From contig JAHBUC010000004.1 in the NCBI GenBank assembly GCA_019638275.1, positions 1 to 64,000 on the forward strand: a DNA stretch of 64,000 bases. The letters are read 5' to 3'. Both the position numbers and the translations under genes were made by a program. Every line of letters begins with the position of its first letter. Position 1 is the stretch's first letter. This document shows positions 8,866-18,594 of this stretch, piece by piece. Source of the stretch: Cyclobacteriaceae bacterium (lineage in GTDB: Bacteria > Bacteroidota > Bacteroidia > Cytophagales > Cyclobacteriaceae). The notes under the pieces are model-generated. The model had not been told where the DNA came from, did not search any database, and saw only the letters and a program-made list of their open reading frames with translations.

Positions 8866-9980
8866 TGAAAAAAGTATTGATTATAGTAGGGACAAGACCA
8901 GAGGCAATAAAATTAGTTCCAATCTTCACGGAGTTGAGACGATCAAGGCGCTGGTTAACTCTTTTGGTTTCTTCAGGCCAACATCGGGAAATGTTAAAAT
9001 CCATTTTTAATTTTTTTGAAGTAAAACCGGACGTTGATTTGGCAATAATGACAAAAAATCAATCTCTAACCGGATTAACTGAATTATTACTTGAATCATG
9101 CTCAACTGTTATTGACGACCATAAGCCAGATCTAGTAATTGTTCAGGGCGATACAACAACGGCTATGGTGGGTGCATTGGCTGCGTTTTACAAGCGTGTG
9201 AAAATTGCTCATGTTGAAGCCGGACTTCGTTCATATGACAAGACAGCTCCATTCCCTGAAGAAGTTAACCGGAGAATAATAAGTACAATGGCGGATTTCC
9301 ACTTTGCACCGACCCGAACAGCAGCTGAGGCGTTGAGACAAGAACAGGTTACAGGTAAAATAAAAGTAGTAGGAAATACTGTAATTGATAGCTTACTTTT
9401 CGCAACTAAAAAAGTATCAAAAAACCTAAATATATTTGATGCGAAGTATACTCACTTAATAGATCAATATGAGAAAACGATTCTAATCACAGGTCATCGA
9501 AGGGAAAGTTTTGGAGAAGGATTTGAAAATATATGTAAAGCCATACTAACCTTAGCTCATGCTTATCCAAAAGTTTCTTTTGTATATCCGGTTCATCTCA
9601 ACCCCAATGTAAGAAGTGTGGTTTTCAGTATGCTCCAAGGCTTACGCAATGTTTTCTTGATTGATCCGGTAACGTATGATGATATGGTTTACCTTATGAC
9701 TAGGTCTTACCTTATACTTACTGATTCTGGAGGTGTGCAGGAAGAGGCTCCCACTTTGGGAAAGCCAGTTTTGATTATGCGTGATAAGACTGAAAGACCC
9801 GAGGGTGTAAAAGCAGGGTGTAGTATATTGGTTGGTTCCTCTGAAAAAAGAATTGTTAGGGCTGTCGTGGGGCTTATGAATAATGCACGAAAGTACAAAT
9901 CGATGACACGAATTGTTAATCCGTATGGAAAGGGTGATAGTTCCAAGAAAATTGTTTCTTTCTTGAACCATGAAATTTAA
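8865..9980 (+). CDS. wecB: UDP-N-acetylglucosamine 2-epimerase (non-hydrolysing)
   Basis: The 371-residue protein is a clear WecB/MnaA homologue that interconverts UDP-GlcNAc and UDP-ManNAc, supplying ManNAc-type sugars for surface polysaccharide. Visible motifs are GTRPEAIKL near the N terminus, VQGDTTTAMVGALAAFY, HVEAGLRSYD with FPEEVNRR, TGHRRESFGEGF and the UDP-binding TDSGGVQEEAP. Length is normal for the family. I use the ATG at 8865 that overlaps the previous stop (TGATG) rather than the TTG one codon earlier. No ManNAc dehydrogenase (WecC) is nearby, so either ManNAc itself is used or the next enzyme is elsewhere. Confidence 0.93.
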   Translation: MKKVLIIVGTRPEAIKLVPIFTELRRSRRWLTLLVSSGQHREMLKSIFNFFEVKPDVDLAIMTKNQSLTGLTELLLESCSTVIDDHKPDLVIVQGDTTTAMVGALAAFYKRVKIAHVEAGLRSYDKTAPFPEEVNRRIISTMADFHFAPTRTAAEALRQEQVTGKIKVVGNTVIDSLLFATKKVSKNLNIFDAKYTHLIDQYEKTILITGHRRESFGEGFENICKAILTLAHAYPKVSFVYPVHLNPNVRSVVFSMLQGLRNVFLIDPVTYDDMVYLMTRSYLILTDSGGVQEEAPTLGKPVLIMRDKTERPEGVKAGCSILVGSSEKRIVRAVVGLMNNARKYKSMTRIVNPYGKGDSSKKIVSFLNHEI

Positions 9981-9991
9981 CTGCATGAAAT

Positions 9992-11203
9992 ATGGAGGAG
10001 AAGAGAAGAGTTTTATTGGTTATTCCAAATCTTGATTTTGGAGGAGCACAAAATTCGTTTTCTCGATTAAGCCATTTACTTGAGCCTCATTTCGATCTAT
10101 TATTGGTTGTTTTTAATAAAGCCAATCTTGCGCCAATTCAACTGAAAGGTAGTTTCATTGAGTTGGGTGTATCTGGTTCTGGATTTATTTTGGGAAAGGC
10201 GCTCAGATTTTTTCAGCGGATTATTCGCTTAAGAAAAATAAAAAGAAAATTTAAGCCCCATGCTTCAGTTAGTTTTTTAGAAGGGGCTGATTACGTCAAT
10301 ATTTTGTCAACTATTGGGGAGCGTATCTATATCTACATTCATGGCTCAAAGTTATTCGACAAAAATATAGCAGGATTTATCGGGCTGATAAGAAAAAGAA
10401 TCTTAATACCACTACTCTACTCAAGAGCCAACAAAATACTGGTTGTAAATGAGGCTATTGCTGATGAATTGAGAAATCACTTTAAACTATTGAATCAATC
10501 ATTTAAAGTGATGCCAAACTTTTATGACTTTGAAGAATTAAACGGACTTGCATCTATCCAACCAGACGATTTAGAAGAAGCATTTTTTAAGAAGAATAAA
10601 GTTATCTGTATATCGGGTCGCCTAGCACCTGAAAAGGGCATAGAGGATTTTCTTCAAATAATCCCGGTGCTTTTGAAAAAACACCCCGGACTAAGGGTAA
10701 TTATTATTGGTGACGGACCGCAAAAGGATATGATTAAAGCGGCCATTGTATCATTGGGAATTGCCTATGCTGACTCAGTGTTTGATATGAATAACGACAA
10801 TGAAGCAACAGTGTTTTTTTTAGGGTATAAAAAAAATCCTTATGCATACATGAGTCGTTCTACGATGCTTGCTTTGCCCTCTTTTAACGAAGGTATGCCA
10901 AACACCGTGGTTGAGGCAATGGGGCTTGGCGTTCCTGTTGTGGCCGCTGATTGCCCTTACGGACCACGAGAATTGCTTGGCTGTGGTAAATTTTCTGGAA
11001 CCTGGCCTGACTTCAACGCCTATGGCATTTTAGTTCCGGTGTTGCATGATAATGAAGCGAGATTATTATGGATTAGTGCGATTGATCAATTATTAGACGA
11101 TGTATTTATGCGTAAGAAGTATAAGGAAGCAGGCAAAGTTCGAGCTCAGGAATTTTCGTACAATGCGATGGATACTCATTGGTTGAAACTTTTGAATACG
11201 TAG
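9992..11203 (+). CDS. Glycosyltransferase family 4 protein
   Basis: A canonical GT4 enzyme of 403 residues. The N terminus has LDFGGAQNSFSRL (about 14-26), the acceptor-domain glycine turn. The C-terminal domain has SGRLAPEKGIEDFL, IIIGDGPQKDMI, and the EX7E region SFNEGMPNTVVEAMGLGVP with the two catalytic/donor-binding glutamates. It sits in the polysaccharide operon with 11 bases to the preceding epimerase gene. Sugar specificity is not predictable; genes close to a ManNAc-forming epimerase often use HexNAc donors, which is inference only. Confidence 0.9.
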   Translation: MEEKRRVLLVIPNLDFGGAQNSFSRLSHLLEPHFDLLLVVFNKANLAPIQLKGSFIELGVSGSGFILGKALRFFQRIIRLRKIKRKFKPHASVSFLEGADYVNILSTIGERIYIYIHGSKLFDKNIAGFIGLIRKRILIPLLYSRANKILVVNEAIADELRNHFKLLNQSFKVMPNFYDFEELNGLASIQPDDLEEAFFKKNKVICISGRLAPEKGIEDFLQIIPVLLKKHPGLRVIIIGDGPQKDMIKAAIVSLGIAYADSVFDMNNDNEATVFFLGYKKNPYAYMSRSTMLALPSFNEGMPNTVVEAMGLGVPVVAADCPYGPRELLGCGKFSGTWPDFNAYGILVPVLHDNEARLLWISAIDQLLDDVFMRKKYKEAGKVRAQEFSYNAMDTHWLKLLNT

Positions 11204-11209
11204 TTCCGA

Positions 11210-12373
11210 ATGACTGATTTACACATATTAATTATTGATAATTCATTGCGTCTAACAGGAGCATTCAAGTCAATTAACAGTGTAACAAAATGTATGTCGG
11301 GGGTGAGATTTACTTTTGCTTTGCCTGCTAAATCTAACCTAAGTGAAATTGTAAATAAGAGAGGTATTAATGTAATTAATATTGATTTTCTGGAACTATC
11401 AAAAAGTATTTCAATGCTTTTTTATTTTCCTAAACTTATTTTTAATTCTTTAAAATTAGTACGGTACGTTAAGCGAGAGAAAGTAAATATTGTTCATGTA
11501 AACGATCTTTATAACATGTGCGGTGTAGCTATTAAGCTGATTTACCCACATGTTAAATTAGTTTATCATGTGAGATTAATGCCTGATAGCTACTTAAAAA
11601 GTTTATATAAGCCGTTTATTCAAATAATTTCACGGTTTGCGGATGTTCTCGTATCTGTTTCTGAAGCGGTTGCAAGTGGACTACTTAAGCAGGGCGTAAA
11701 AAGTAAGGTTATTTATGACACCATATCGACATATGAAAAATATCCTGACAAGGTTGTTGGCAACACTAAACCAACAGTAACATTACTTTACTTGGCAAAT
11801 TTTACACCAGGTAAAGGTCACAAAGTGGCTATCGAAGCATTTGCCCTGGCAAGAGAACAGGTTCCAGAATTAAAAATGGTTATGGTTGGTGGTGACATTG
11901 GCATTAGGAAAAATATTCGCTATAAAACTGAATTGATGGAACAGGTGAAATACCTGAATTTACAAGATGCCATTTCATTCTCTGCTTTTGAAGCAGATGT
12001 TGAAGCGTTGATAAAGCGAGTAGATATTGTTTTGAATTTCTCGGAATCAGAATCATTCTCTTTGACTTGCCTTGAAGCATTATGGTACGGAACGCCATTA
12101 ATTGCAACAGATAGCGGAGGGCCAAAAGAACTATTTGAGCACGAAAAATCTGGATTCTTGGTGCCAGTTAACGATATTGAGAAAATGAGCGAAGCGATTG
12201 TTAGACTTGCTTCAAGCAAAGAGCTACAAACTGCATTCTCTCGATCGGGCAAATTTTATGTTCGTAATAAGTTCAGCAAGGAAAAAATTACACAGGCGCT
12301 TGAGGATTTATATCGAGCATTAATTTTATCGCCCAAGGTTACAGTTTGTTTGTTTTTTTTATTAAGCATTTAA
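11210..12373 (+). CDS. Glycosyltransferase family 4 protein
   Basis: 387 residues with the GT4 layout: an N-terminal LIIDNSLRLTGAFKSI (about 6-21), the domain boundary LANFTPGKGHKVAIEAF, and a C-terminal SESESFSLTCLEALWYGTP followed by DSGGPKELF, corresponding to the EX7E donor site. Its stop codon overlaps the start of the following T9SS cargo gene (TAATG at 12371-12375), tying surface-protein expression to glycan synthesis. The C terminus ends in a short hydrophobic run, which is unusual for this family and may be a membrane-binding tail. Confidence 0.88.
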   Translation: MTDLHILIIDNSLRLTGAFKSINSVTKCMSGVRFTFALPAKSNLSEIVNKRGINVINIDFLELSKSISMLFYFPKLIFNSLKLVRYVKREKVNIVHVNDLYNMCGVAIKLIYPHVKLVYHVRLMPDSYLKSLYKPFIQIISRFADVLVSVSEAVASGLLKQGVKSKVIYDTISTYEKYPDKVVGNTKPTVTLLYLANFTPGKGHKVAIEAFALAREQVPELKMVMVGGDIGIRKNIRYKTELMEQVKYLNLQDAISFSAFEADVEALIKRVDIVLNFSESESFSLTCLEALWYGTPLIATDSGGPKELFEHEKSGFLVPVNDIEKMSEAIVRLASSKELQTAFSRSGKFYVRNKFSKEKITQALEDLYRALILSPKVTVCLFFLLSI

Positions 12374-15300
12374 TGGCTTGTTTTCGATTTCTCCTTTTAA
12401 TGATTTGCTTAACTGGTATATTCACAGCGAAGAGTCAGTGCCCGTTAACTGAATTCTTTGTTTCTGAAACAGCTTGTATTAATGAACGAATTTTAGTGGA
12501 CAACATAAGTCAGGAGGCCGTAGATTATGAATGGGATTTTTGTAGTGGAGAGTTGGTCAATAACCCATTAGCAGTCCCGGTACTCACCAATTCTTTGCTT
12601 TTTCGAACCCGTTCTTTACGGGTAATCAAGCAGGCTGATGGATGGTATGGTTTTGCGATTGATCAAGCCTCAAGTCCGAACAGATTGATACGTTTTTTTT
12701 TCGGCACCAGTTTAAGCAATACACCAACCGTTGTTGATCTCGGTAATCCCGGAGGGTTATTGAATGGTGCTTATGATTTCAGAATGCATATGGAAAATAA
12801 CAATTGGTATGCATTGGTGGCTAATACTGCCTCAAATTCGCTGCTCAGGCTGTCGTTTGGTACGGATTTGAATAATATGCCTGTTGGCCAAAGTATGGGA
12901 TCTTTAGGTGTGCTGAATACACCAAATAGTATTTATTTGCTTTCAACCGGTGGATCCTTGTTTGCATTTGTAACCAATGGAGGATCTTCAGCGGAGATAG
13001 CTCGGATTGAGTTCGGTAACTCCATTGAGAATACGCCTTCTGTTTCTACATTCTCGGTTTCAGGTGGAGCCGGACTTAGAGGAATTTCCATTACGAGAGA
13101 GTGTGACCGGTGGTTTGGCCTAGTTACCTCATACAACAATGGAAAAGTTTTTTGGCTTGATTTTACTGGAGGTATTCATCAATCACCACAAACCGGGGAA
13201 ATTTCCTTCTTTACTGGATTTAATTTTCCTGCCAGCTTATCGGTTGTCCATGATGGAGGTGAATACTTTGCCTTCGTTCAATCAGCATTAGGCACTCAGT
13301 ATAGACTAAATTTTGGTACAAGCATTATAGACAAATCTGGAACTGGAGTTAGCCTTGGTAACCTCGGAATCTCTAATGAAAATTTTGCACTTGAAATGGT
13401 GAAAAGTGATACAGATTGGTTTCTATTCACCATTGACCTCACAAATAGGAGATTAATTCGCGAAACCTTTCTGTCTTCTTGCGGTGCATCCTTATTAGTC
13501 AGTAGCGATAGACACCCTGGATTAATAGACTATCAAACCAGTGGTTCAAAAAAAATCTCATTAGCTGTAAAGGATATAGCCGGAAACGTTTCAGTGACCA
13601 CGCGGAACGTTGTTGTTTCCTCGGATCAAGCCCCTGACATTAGCTTCAATTCTCAGAATAATTGTGTCAACCACGCCATCAATTTTGCAGCGCAAAACGT
13701 TTCTGGAAATTTAGTGTCTTATCAGTGGGACTTCAAAGATTCGAATACATCGAATCAAGCAAATCCATCGCATGTTTTTACATCCGCATCAGAGTATCTC
13801 GTTCAATTGGAGGTTTTGGCAGCGAATGGATGCAAAAATATCTATCAAAATGAGGTTACTGTAATTAATCAGCCGCTTGTTGATTTTGCTATTCCTGAAG
13901 TTACCCCAGTATGTACAAATCAACCATATGCATTCACCAATCTAACAATCTTTGATTCTCGAATTCCTCCAATATGGGAGTGGCGGGTTAATGGAACGGT
14001 TGTATCAAGCAATCAACAGCTCCAGTATCTTTTTACTAATAGTTCAAGTCAAAGTATTCAATTAGCAGCCTCGATACCTGGTTGTGAAAGTATTCTGATA
14101 AAGAATATTCCTGTTATAACCGAAGGCCCCCTCGTAAACTTCTCCTCCTCCGGCCAGTGCCAGGATGCTCCGGTAACATTTACCAATGAAACGACCGGGG
14201 CTGTGAATGGCTATAGCTGGGATTTTGGTGACGGACAAAATTCAACAAATGAAGATCCACAAAATAATTACGGTTCACCCGGTACATTTAATGTAACCTT
14301 GACAGCTTTCGGCTCATCAGGGTGTAACAATACAAGAACAAAGCCAGTAACCATTTACTCGAAACCCCTTACTAATTTTTCCGTTGCGTTACCACCTTTT
14401 TCGTGTTCGGGTACACCCACACAATTCACCGACATTACTCCAAATCCGTTCGATAGCAACCTGGCTTCCTGGCAATGGAATTTTGGAGATGGAAGCGGAT
14501 CGTCTACTACCCGCAATCCGCAATACACATATCAAAATGCCAGTGACTACTCCGTAAGCCTCACCGCCATTACCAATTTTGGATGTTCATCCACTATTCA
14601 AAAGCCTGTTACCATTTCTCCATCACCAGTGGCAAGCTTCACTAACTCTCCGCCTTGTTTGGGTGTGCCTGTAAGTTTTACCAACACGTCAACCGGATCG
14701 TTGCAATCACAACAATGGCAAATTGAAAGTACATTTTATACGGTCTCCAGTCCGGTACATGCTTTCCTTACCTCCGGAAATAAAAGTGTTACCCTTAATG
14801 TATCCGCCACGAATGGATGTATTTCTTCCATAAACAAAACGCTGGTGGTGCCAAATACAATTTCACCGGATTTTTCTTTTACCCGAAACTGCATTAACCA
14901 ACAAACAGAATTTGCCAGCAATACGGTTAATCCTGCTGACCCGATAACGGGCTATGCCTGGAATTTTGCAGGACTTGGATCAGGCAATGCCAACCCACAG
15001 GCCTTCTCGTTTGCGAGCATCGGAAATTTCAATGTATCGTTAGCAGTCACTACTCAAACCGGGTGTACTTACTCGGTAGCTAAGAATGTAACCATCATTA
15101 ATGCACCTCAGGCTAACTTTACAGCCACGCCATTGTCAGGTCCGCCACCGCTGCAAGTTCAATTCACAAATACGTCAGTGAATGCTACCAACTATACCTG
15201 GGCATTTAATGCACCTACTAATTCAACAACTGCTACAGTCTTCCATCATTTGTTTTTAATGATTTAGGTCAGTATGTGGTCGATTCCACAGCGTAATCGC

Positions 15301-15905
15301 AAGGCTGTTCAACCATATTCAGCAAAGTAATTGAGGTGGTAATTCCTTTCACGGATGTTGCCCTTACGCAACTTGAACTTGTTGATACGCAGCGGGGCTC
15401 AGTAAAACCAGCGGTAACCAGAACAAGAGTAACGTAACCGTTACCAATCTGCTCTACGTTTGATGTAAATGGAGCAACACTGCGTAGCTTTGTTTCGGCC
15501 TCTATTGCCCCTAACACCAGTTACTACTACCTTGCTGACTTTGAATTACCGCTGTCGTCTGAATTTACGTACGTATGTGTACGCGCAGAAATTGAAGATA
15601 CATCACCCGATGACAATCAGGTTTGCGCATCGGTTGATCCGCCCGTTGTCTTGTTGGCTCCCTTTCCAAATCCTGTGGTTAATCCTTCTGAAATTGAGGT
15701 GCAATGGATAGTTCGTGAAAGCCGAGCTGTTGATGTGCTTGTGACAAATTCACTCGGGCAAACCATCTACGCAGAGACCAAGAACGCTGCTTCCGGCCTC
15801 AATACTCTTCGAATTTCCAGTTCCAACATGCGGGCAGGGCTTTATTTTATACATATCAGATCGGAAGGTTTTTCAGGAACAAAGCGCCTTATCGTATTAG
15901 AATAA
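12373..15905 (+). pseudogene. Large PKD-domain T9SS cargo protein, reading frame broken near 15240-15460
   Basis: The protein starts with a signal peptide (hydrophobic about 5-19). Residues about 60-345 contain four or five related segments of roughly 55 residues (FGTSLSNTP, FGTDLNNMP, FGNSIENTP, FGTSIIDKS), suggesting a beta-propeller. Several PKD domains follow, with WDFKDSNTS, WDFGDGQNS and WNFGDGSGS. Frame 1 stops at 15267. The continuation is found in another frame (NDLGQYVVDSTA onward), with in-frame TAA codons at 15294-15296 and 15435-15437 and a short run (15422-15460) that only reads sensibly in the third frame (NKSNVTVTNL). The last part (about 15650-15905) is a type A T9SS sorting domain, with LLAPFPNPVVNPSE, MRAGLYFIHI and a TKRLIVLE end. 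Intact, it would be secreted and anchored at the cell surface. Sequence error or real decay are both possible. Confidence 0.8.
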
Positions 15906-15946
15906 TCTTAAGCTACGGACGTATTCTTTCGCTTTTTCCGTTATTT

Positions 15947-15967
15947 TTACCAAATAATATTTGGTAA
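15947..15967. promoter_or_regulatory. Palindromic operator upstream of Lrp/AsnC gene
   Basis: Two perfect 10-base arms (TTACCAAATA and TATTTGGTAA) flank a single central base. The site ends 11 bases before the ATG of the Lrp/AsnC regulator gene. Dimeric Lrp/AsnC regulators commonly bind such palindromes and autoregulate, so this is the likely operator. Binding is inferred. Confidence 0.6.
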
Positions 15968-15978
15968 ACCATCTCAGT

Positions 15979-16452
15979 ATGAAAAGCATAAAACTTGATA
16001 ACACAGACCGGAAAATTCTGGAGTTGCTTCAACGTAACTCCAATATTACGAATGCCCTTTTGGCAAAGGAAATTGGATTATCTCCTGCGCCCACATTGGA
16101 ACGTGTTAACAAACTGGAGAATGGTGGTGTAATTAAAAGCTACCATGCAGTAATCGATCCAGCTTCTGTTGGCCTTGGTGTAAGCACGTTTGTGATGGTT
16201 ACGTTGAAAGGTCACAATAAAGAGAACATTGAAAAGTTCATGAATGCCATCAATAAGGTTGAAGAGGTGATTGAGTGTCACCACATTACCGGTGCTGGCG
16301 ATTTTATTTTGAAAATCATTTGTGCCGATATCGCTGCGTATCAGCAATTGATGCTCGAGAAAGTTTCCAATATTGATGTAGTCGACAGCCTTCAATCGAT
16401 GGTGATTCTTTCCACCATGAAAAACAGCAAAGTGTTGCCCATTCCAAACTAG
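15979..16452 (+). CDS. Lrp/AsnC family transcriptional regulator
   Basis: 157 residues. The N-terminal winged helix-turn-helix (about 8-55) includes NTDRKILELLQRNSN and LAKEIGLSPAPTLERVNKL, the AsnC-type HTH. The C-terminal part is the RAM effector-binding domain, with VEEVIECHHITGAGDFILKI. Such proteins form octamers and respond to amino acids or related metabolites. The ATG at 15979 is chosen because an upstream in-frame TTG lies inside the palindromic operator. The phosphoribosyltransferase gene begins 3 bases after its stop and panB follows, so it may regulate a small metabolic operon as well as itself. Ligand unknown. Confidence 0.9.
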   Translation: MKSIKLDNTDRKILELLQRNSNITNALLAKEIGLSPAPTLERVNKLENGGVIKSYHAVIDPASVGLGVSTFVMVTLKGHNKENIEKFMNAINKVEEVIECHHITGAGDFILKIICADIAAYQQLMLEKVSNIDVVDSLQSMVILSTMKNSKVLPIPN

Positions 16453-16455
16453 TTT

Positions 16456-16959
16456 ATGGTTTCGGAAAAAACGTTGATTCTGGATGCTGCCCAGGTGAAG
16501 CAGAAAATCCGCAGGATGGCCTTTGAGATTTATGAAAATAATTTCAAGGAAAAGTCCATCATCATGGCGGGTATTGATGGACAGGGGTATGTGTTGGCTA
16601 AACTTTTGACAAAAGAGATTGAGGCGATCTCTTCTATTGAAGCTAAACTGGTAAAAGTAAGCTTGGATAAGTTGGCGCCTCAGCAGGGTGAAGTTATTCT
16701 GGATTGCGACACTAAAGAGGTAAGAAAGAAATCCATCATTCTGGTGGATGATGTGCTTAACACGGGGAGAACATTGGCATATGGCCTTAAACCCTTTCTG
16801 AGCACAGATGTAAAAAAAATTGAAACAGCAGTTTTAGTGAATCGGAGTCATGCCAATTTCCCCATCTATCCGCAATACACGGGTTATGCGTTGGCCACAA
16901 CCATTAAAGATCACGTAGAAGTTGTGCTTGGAAAAGAGTCGGCTGTTTACCTTAAGTAA
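16456..16959 (+). CDS. PyrR-like phosphoribosyltransferase family protein
   Basis: 167 residues with a type I phosphoribosyltransferase fold. The PRPP-binding loop is [14 protein letters not shown] (about 94-107) and [11 protein letters not shown] forms the pyrophosphate loop. The C-terminal [20 protein letters not shown] resembles the PyrR signature around its uracil/UMP pocket. PyrR proteins attenuate pyrimidine genes and some have uracil phosphoribosyltransferase activity. No pyr gene or PyrR attenuator is visible nearby, so here it could be a salvage enzyme. It lies directly after the Lrp/AsnC gene and 5 bases before panB. Confidence 0.8.
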   Translation: MVSEKTLILDAAQVKQKIRRMAFEIYENNFKEKSIIMAGIDGQGYVLAKLLTKEIEAISSIEAKLVKVSLDKLAPQQGEVILDCDTKEVRKKSIILVDDVLNTGRTLAYGLKPFLSTDVKKIETAVLVNRSHANFPIYPQYTGYALATTIKDHVEVVLGKESAVYLK

Positions 16960-16964
16960 TTTGC

Positions 16965-17783
16965 ATGTCTGTTCATAAATCCGAAATCAAAAAAATCACC
17001 ACGCACCAGCTTCAGGAGATGAAGAACCGAGGTGAAAAAATTGCCATGCTTACAGCTTACGACTACAGCATGGCAAAAATTATTGATGGTGCGGGTATTG
17101 ATATTATTCTCGTAGGCGATTCGGCTTCAAACGTAATGGCTGGTAATGAAACCACGTTGCCAATTACACTTGATCAGATGATCTACCACGGATCGTCAGT
17201 AGTAAAAGCAGTTAACCGTGCATTGGTTGTTGTTGATCTTCCATTCGGATCATACCAGGGTAGTTCAGTAGAAGCATTACGTTCAGCCATTCGTATTATG
17301 AAAGAGGCAGGTGCTCATGCGGTTAAGTTGGAGGGAGGAAGTGAAGTGAAAGATTCCGTTGAGCGCATTCTTACTGCAGGTATTCCGGTTATGGGCCATT
17401 TGGGTCTCACGCCTCAATCGATTTATAAATTCGGAACTTATTCGGTTCGCGCCAAAGAAGAGGCCGAAGCAAAAAAACTTTTGGAAGATGCGATCTTGTT
17501 ACAGGAGTGTGGGTGCTTTGCTTTGGTGTTAGAAAAAATTCCAGCCACTTTGGCAAAGCAAGTGGCAAGTGCATTACACATTCCGGTAATCGGTATTGGT
17601 GCCGGGCCGGATGTTGACGGACAAGTACTGGTTATGCAGGACATGCTCGGCATCAACCAGGATTTTAAACCACGTTTTTTGCGCAGGTATGCCGACCTTC
17701 ACTCCGCTATTACAAATGCGGTTGGCCAGTATGTTACCGATGTGAAGGCGAAGGAATTTCCCAACAAGGACGAGATGTATTAA
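16965..17783 (+). CDS. panB: 3-methyl-2-oxobutanoate hydroxymethyltransferase (ketopantoate synthase)
   Basis: 272 residues, the normal length. PanB makes ketopantoate from 2-oxoisovalerate and methylenetetrahydrofolate, the first step of pantothenate and CoA synthesis. Visible family motifs are [32 protein letters not shown] (metal-binding Asp), [13 protein letters not shown] (second metal-ligand Asp), [20 protein letters not shown] and the catalytic Glu in [11 protein letters not shown]. It follows the PyrR-like gene by 5 bases and is convergent with the broken DUF1080 gene. No other pan gene is adjacent. Confidence 0.95.
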   Translation: MSVHKSEIKKITTHQLQEMKNRGEKIAMLTAYDYSMAKIIDGAGIDIILVGDSASNVMAGNETTLPITLDQMIYHGSSVVKAVNRALVVVDLPFGSYQGSSVEALRSAIRIMKEAGAHAVKLEGGSEVKDSVERILTAGIPVMGHLGLTPQSIYKFGTYSVRAKEEAEAKKLLEDAILLQECGCFALVLEKIPATLAKQVASALHIPVIGIGAGPDVDGQVLVMQDMLGINQDFKPRFLRRYADLHSAITNAVGQYVTDVKAKEFPNKDEMY

Positions 17784-17791
17784 GCGTCTTG

Positions 17792-18566
17792 TTATAATTT
17801 CCTTATCCAGATATTTCTGAACTGAGTTTTGTTTCCATGATCTTGAAGAGAAATCACATCATCGCCATGTGCTTCGCCATAGTGATGCAGCCCGATATAC
17901 AAGGTTAGTCCGTTGATCGTAACATTATTCTGAATCAAAACACCATTATGCAGCACGGTAATGGTTGCGGGTGAATCCAAACTACCGTCAGCTTTAAAAC
18001 GGGGCGCACGATAAATGACATCGTAGGTATTCCACTCCAGTGGACCTTTCATGGCGTTAACCAAGGGTGCGTGATCTTTGTAAACACTTCCTGCTTGCCC
18101 GTTTCGATAGGTGCGGTTGTTGTACGAATCGAGTATTTGCAACTCGTAACGGTTCTGAAAAAACACGCCACTGTTGCCACGTCCCTGTCCCTGACTTTCT
18201 ACAACATCGGGTGCGCTGAATTCAAGGTGGAGTTGACAATCGCCAAATTTCATTTTGGTTTGAATATTTCCTGAACCTGGCGCCACCTCCATATAGGCGT
18301 TATCCACAATTCGCCAGGGCGCAGGTTTTGACGGATCCTTTTGACTTACCCACTGATCAAGATTTTTTCCATCGAAAAGGAAAATGGCATCAGAAGGTGC
18401 ATCGCCTTCCAGGTGTAACTACAGGCACTTCCGGTTCCCATATTTCCGTCATCTCCGGCTTCATGGGCATGGGCGAAACAGGTGGAGGTGTGTTGGGATA
18501 ATTCTGACTGAAAACAAATGATATACTGAACAAGCTGAGAAAAAGAAAAAGACAGGTACGCTTCAT
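17792..18566 (-). pseudogene. DUF1080 (3-keto-disaccharide hydrolase-like) secreted protein, single frameshift
   Basis: The 5' part (18566 down to about 18410) encodes a signal peptide (MKRTCLFLFLSLFSISFVFS) and a Pro-rich segment ending EPEVPVVTPG before a stop. The other frame carries on with GDAPSDAIFLFDGKNLDQW and the whole DUF1080 domain, including GRGNSGVFFQNRYELQILDS, GQAGSVYKDHAP, WNTYDVIYRAPRF and an NIWIRKL end. Removing one G from CCTGGAAGGC (about 18411) joins the two into TPEGDAPSDA, so a single-base insertion explains the break. DUF1080 proteins are lectin-like or 3-keto-glycoside hydrolases of the cell envelope. Everything else in the gene is intact, so a sequencing error or very recent mutation is likely. 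Confidence 0.8.
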
Positions 18567-18594
18567 GATGTGTATGGTTGATACTGCCTTAAAC

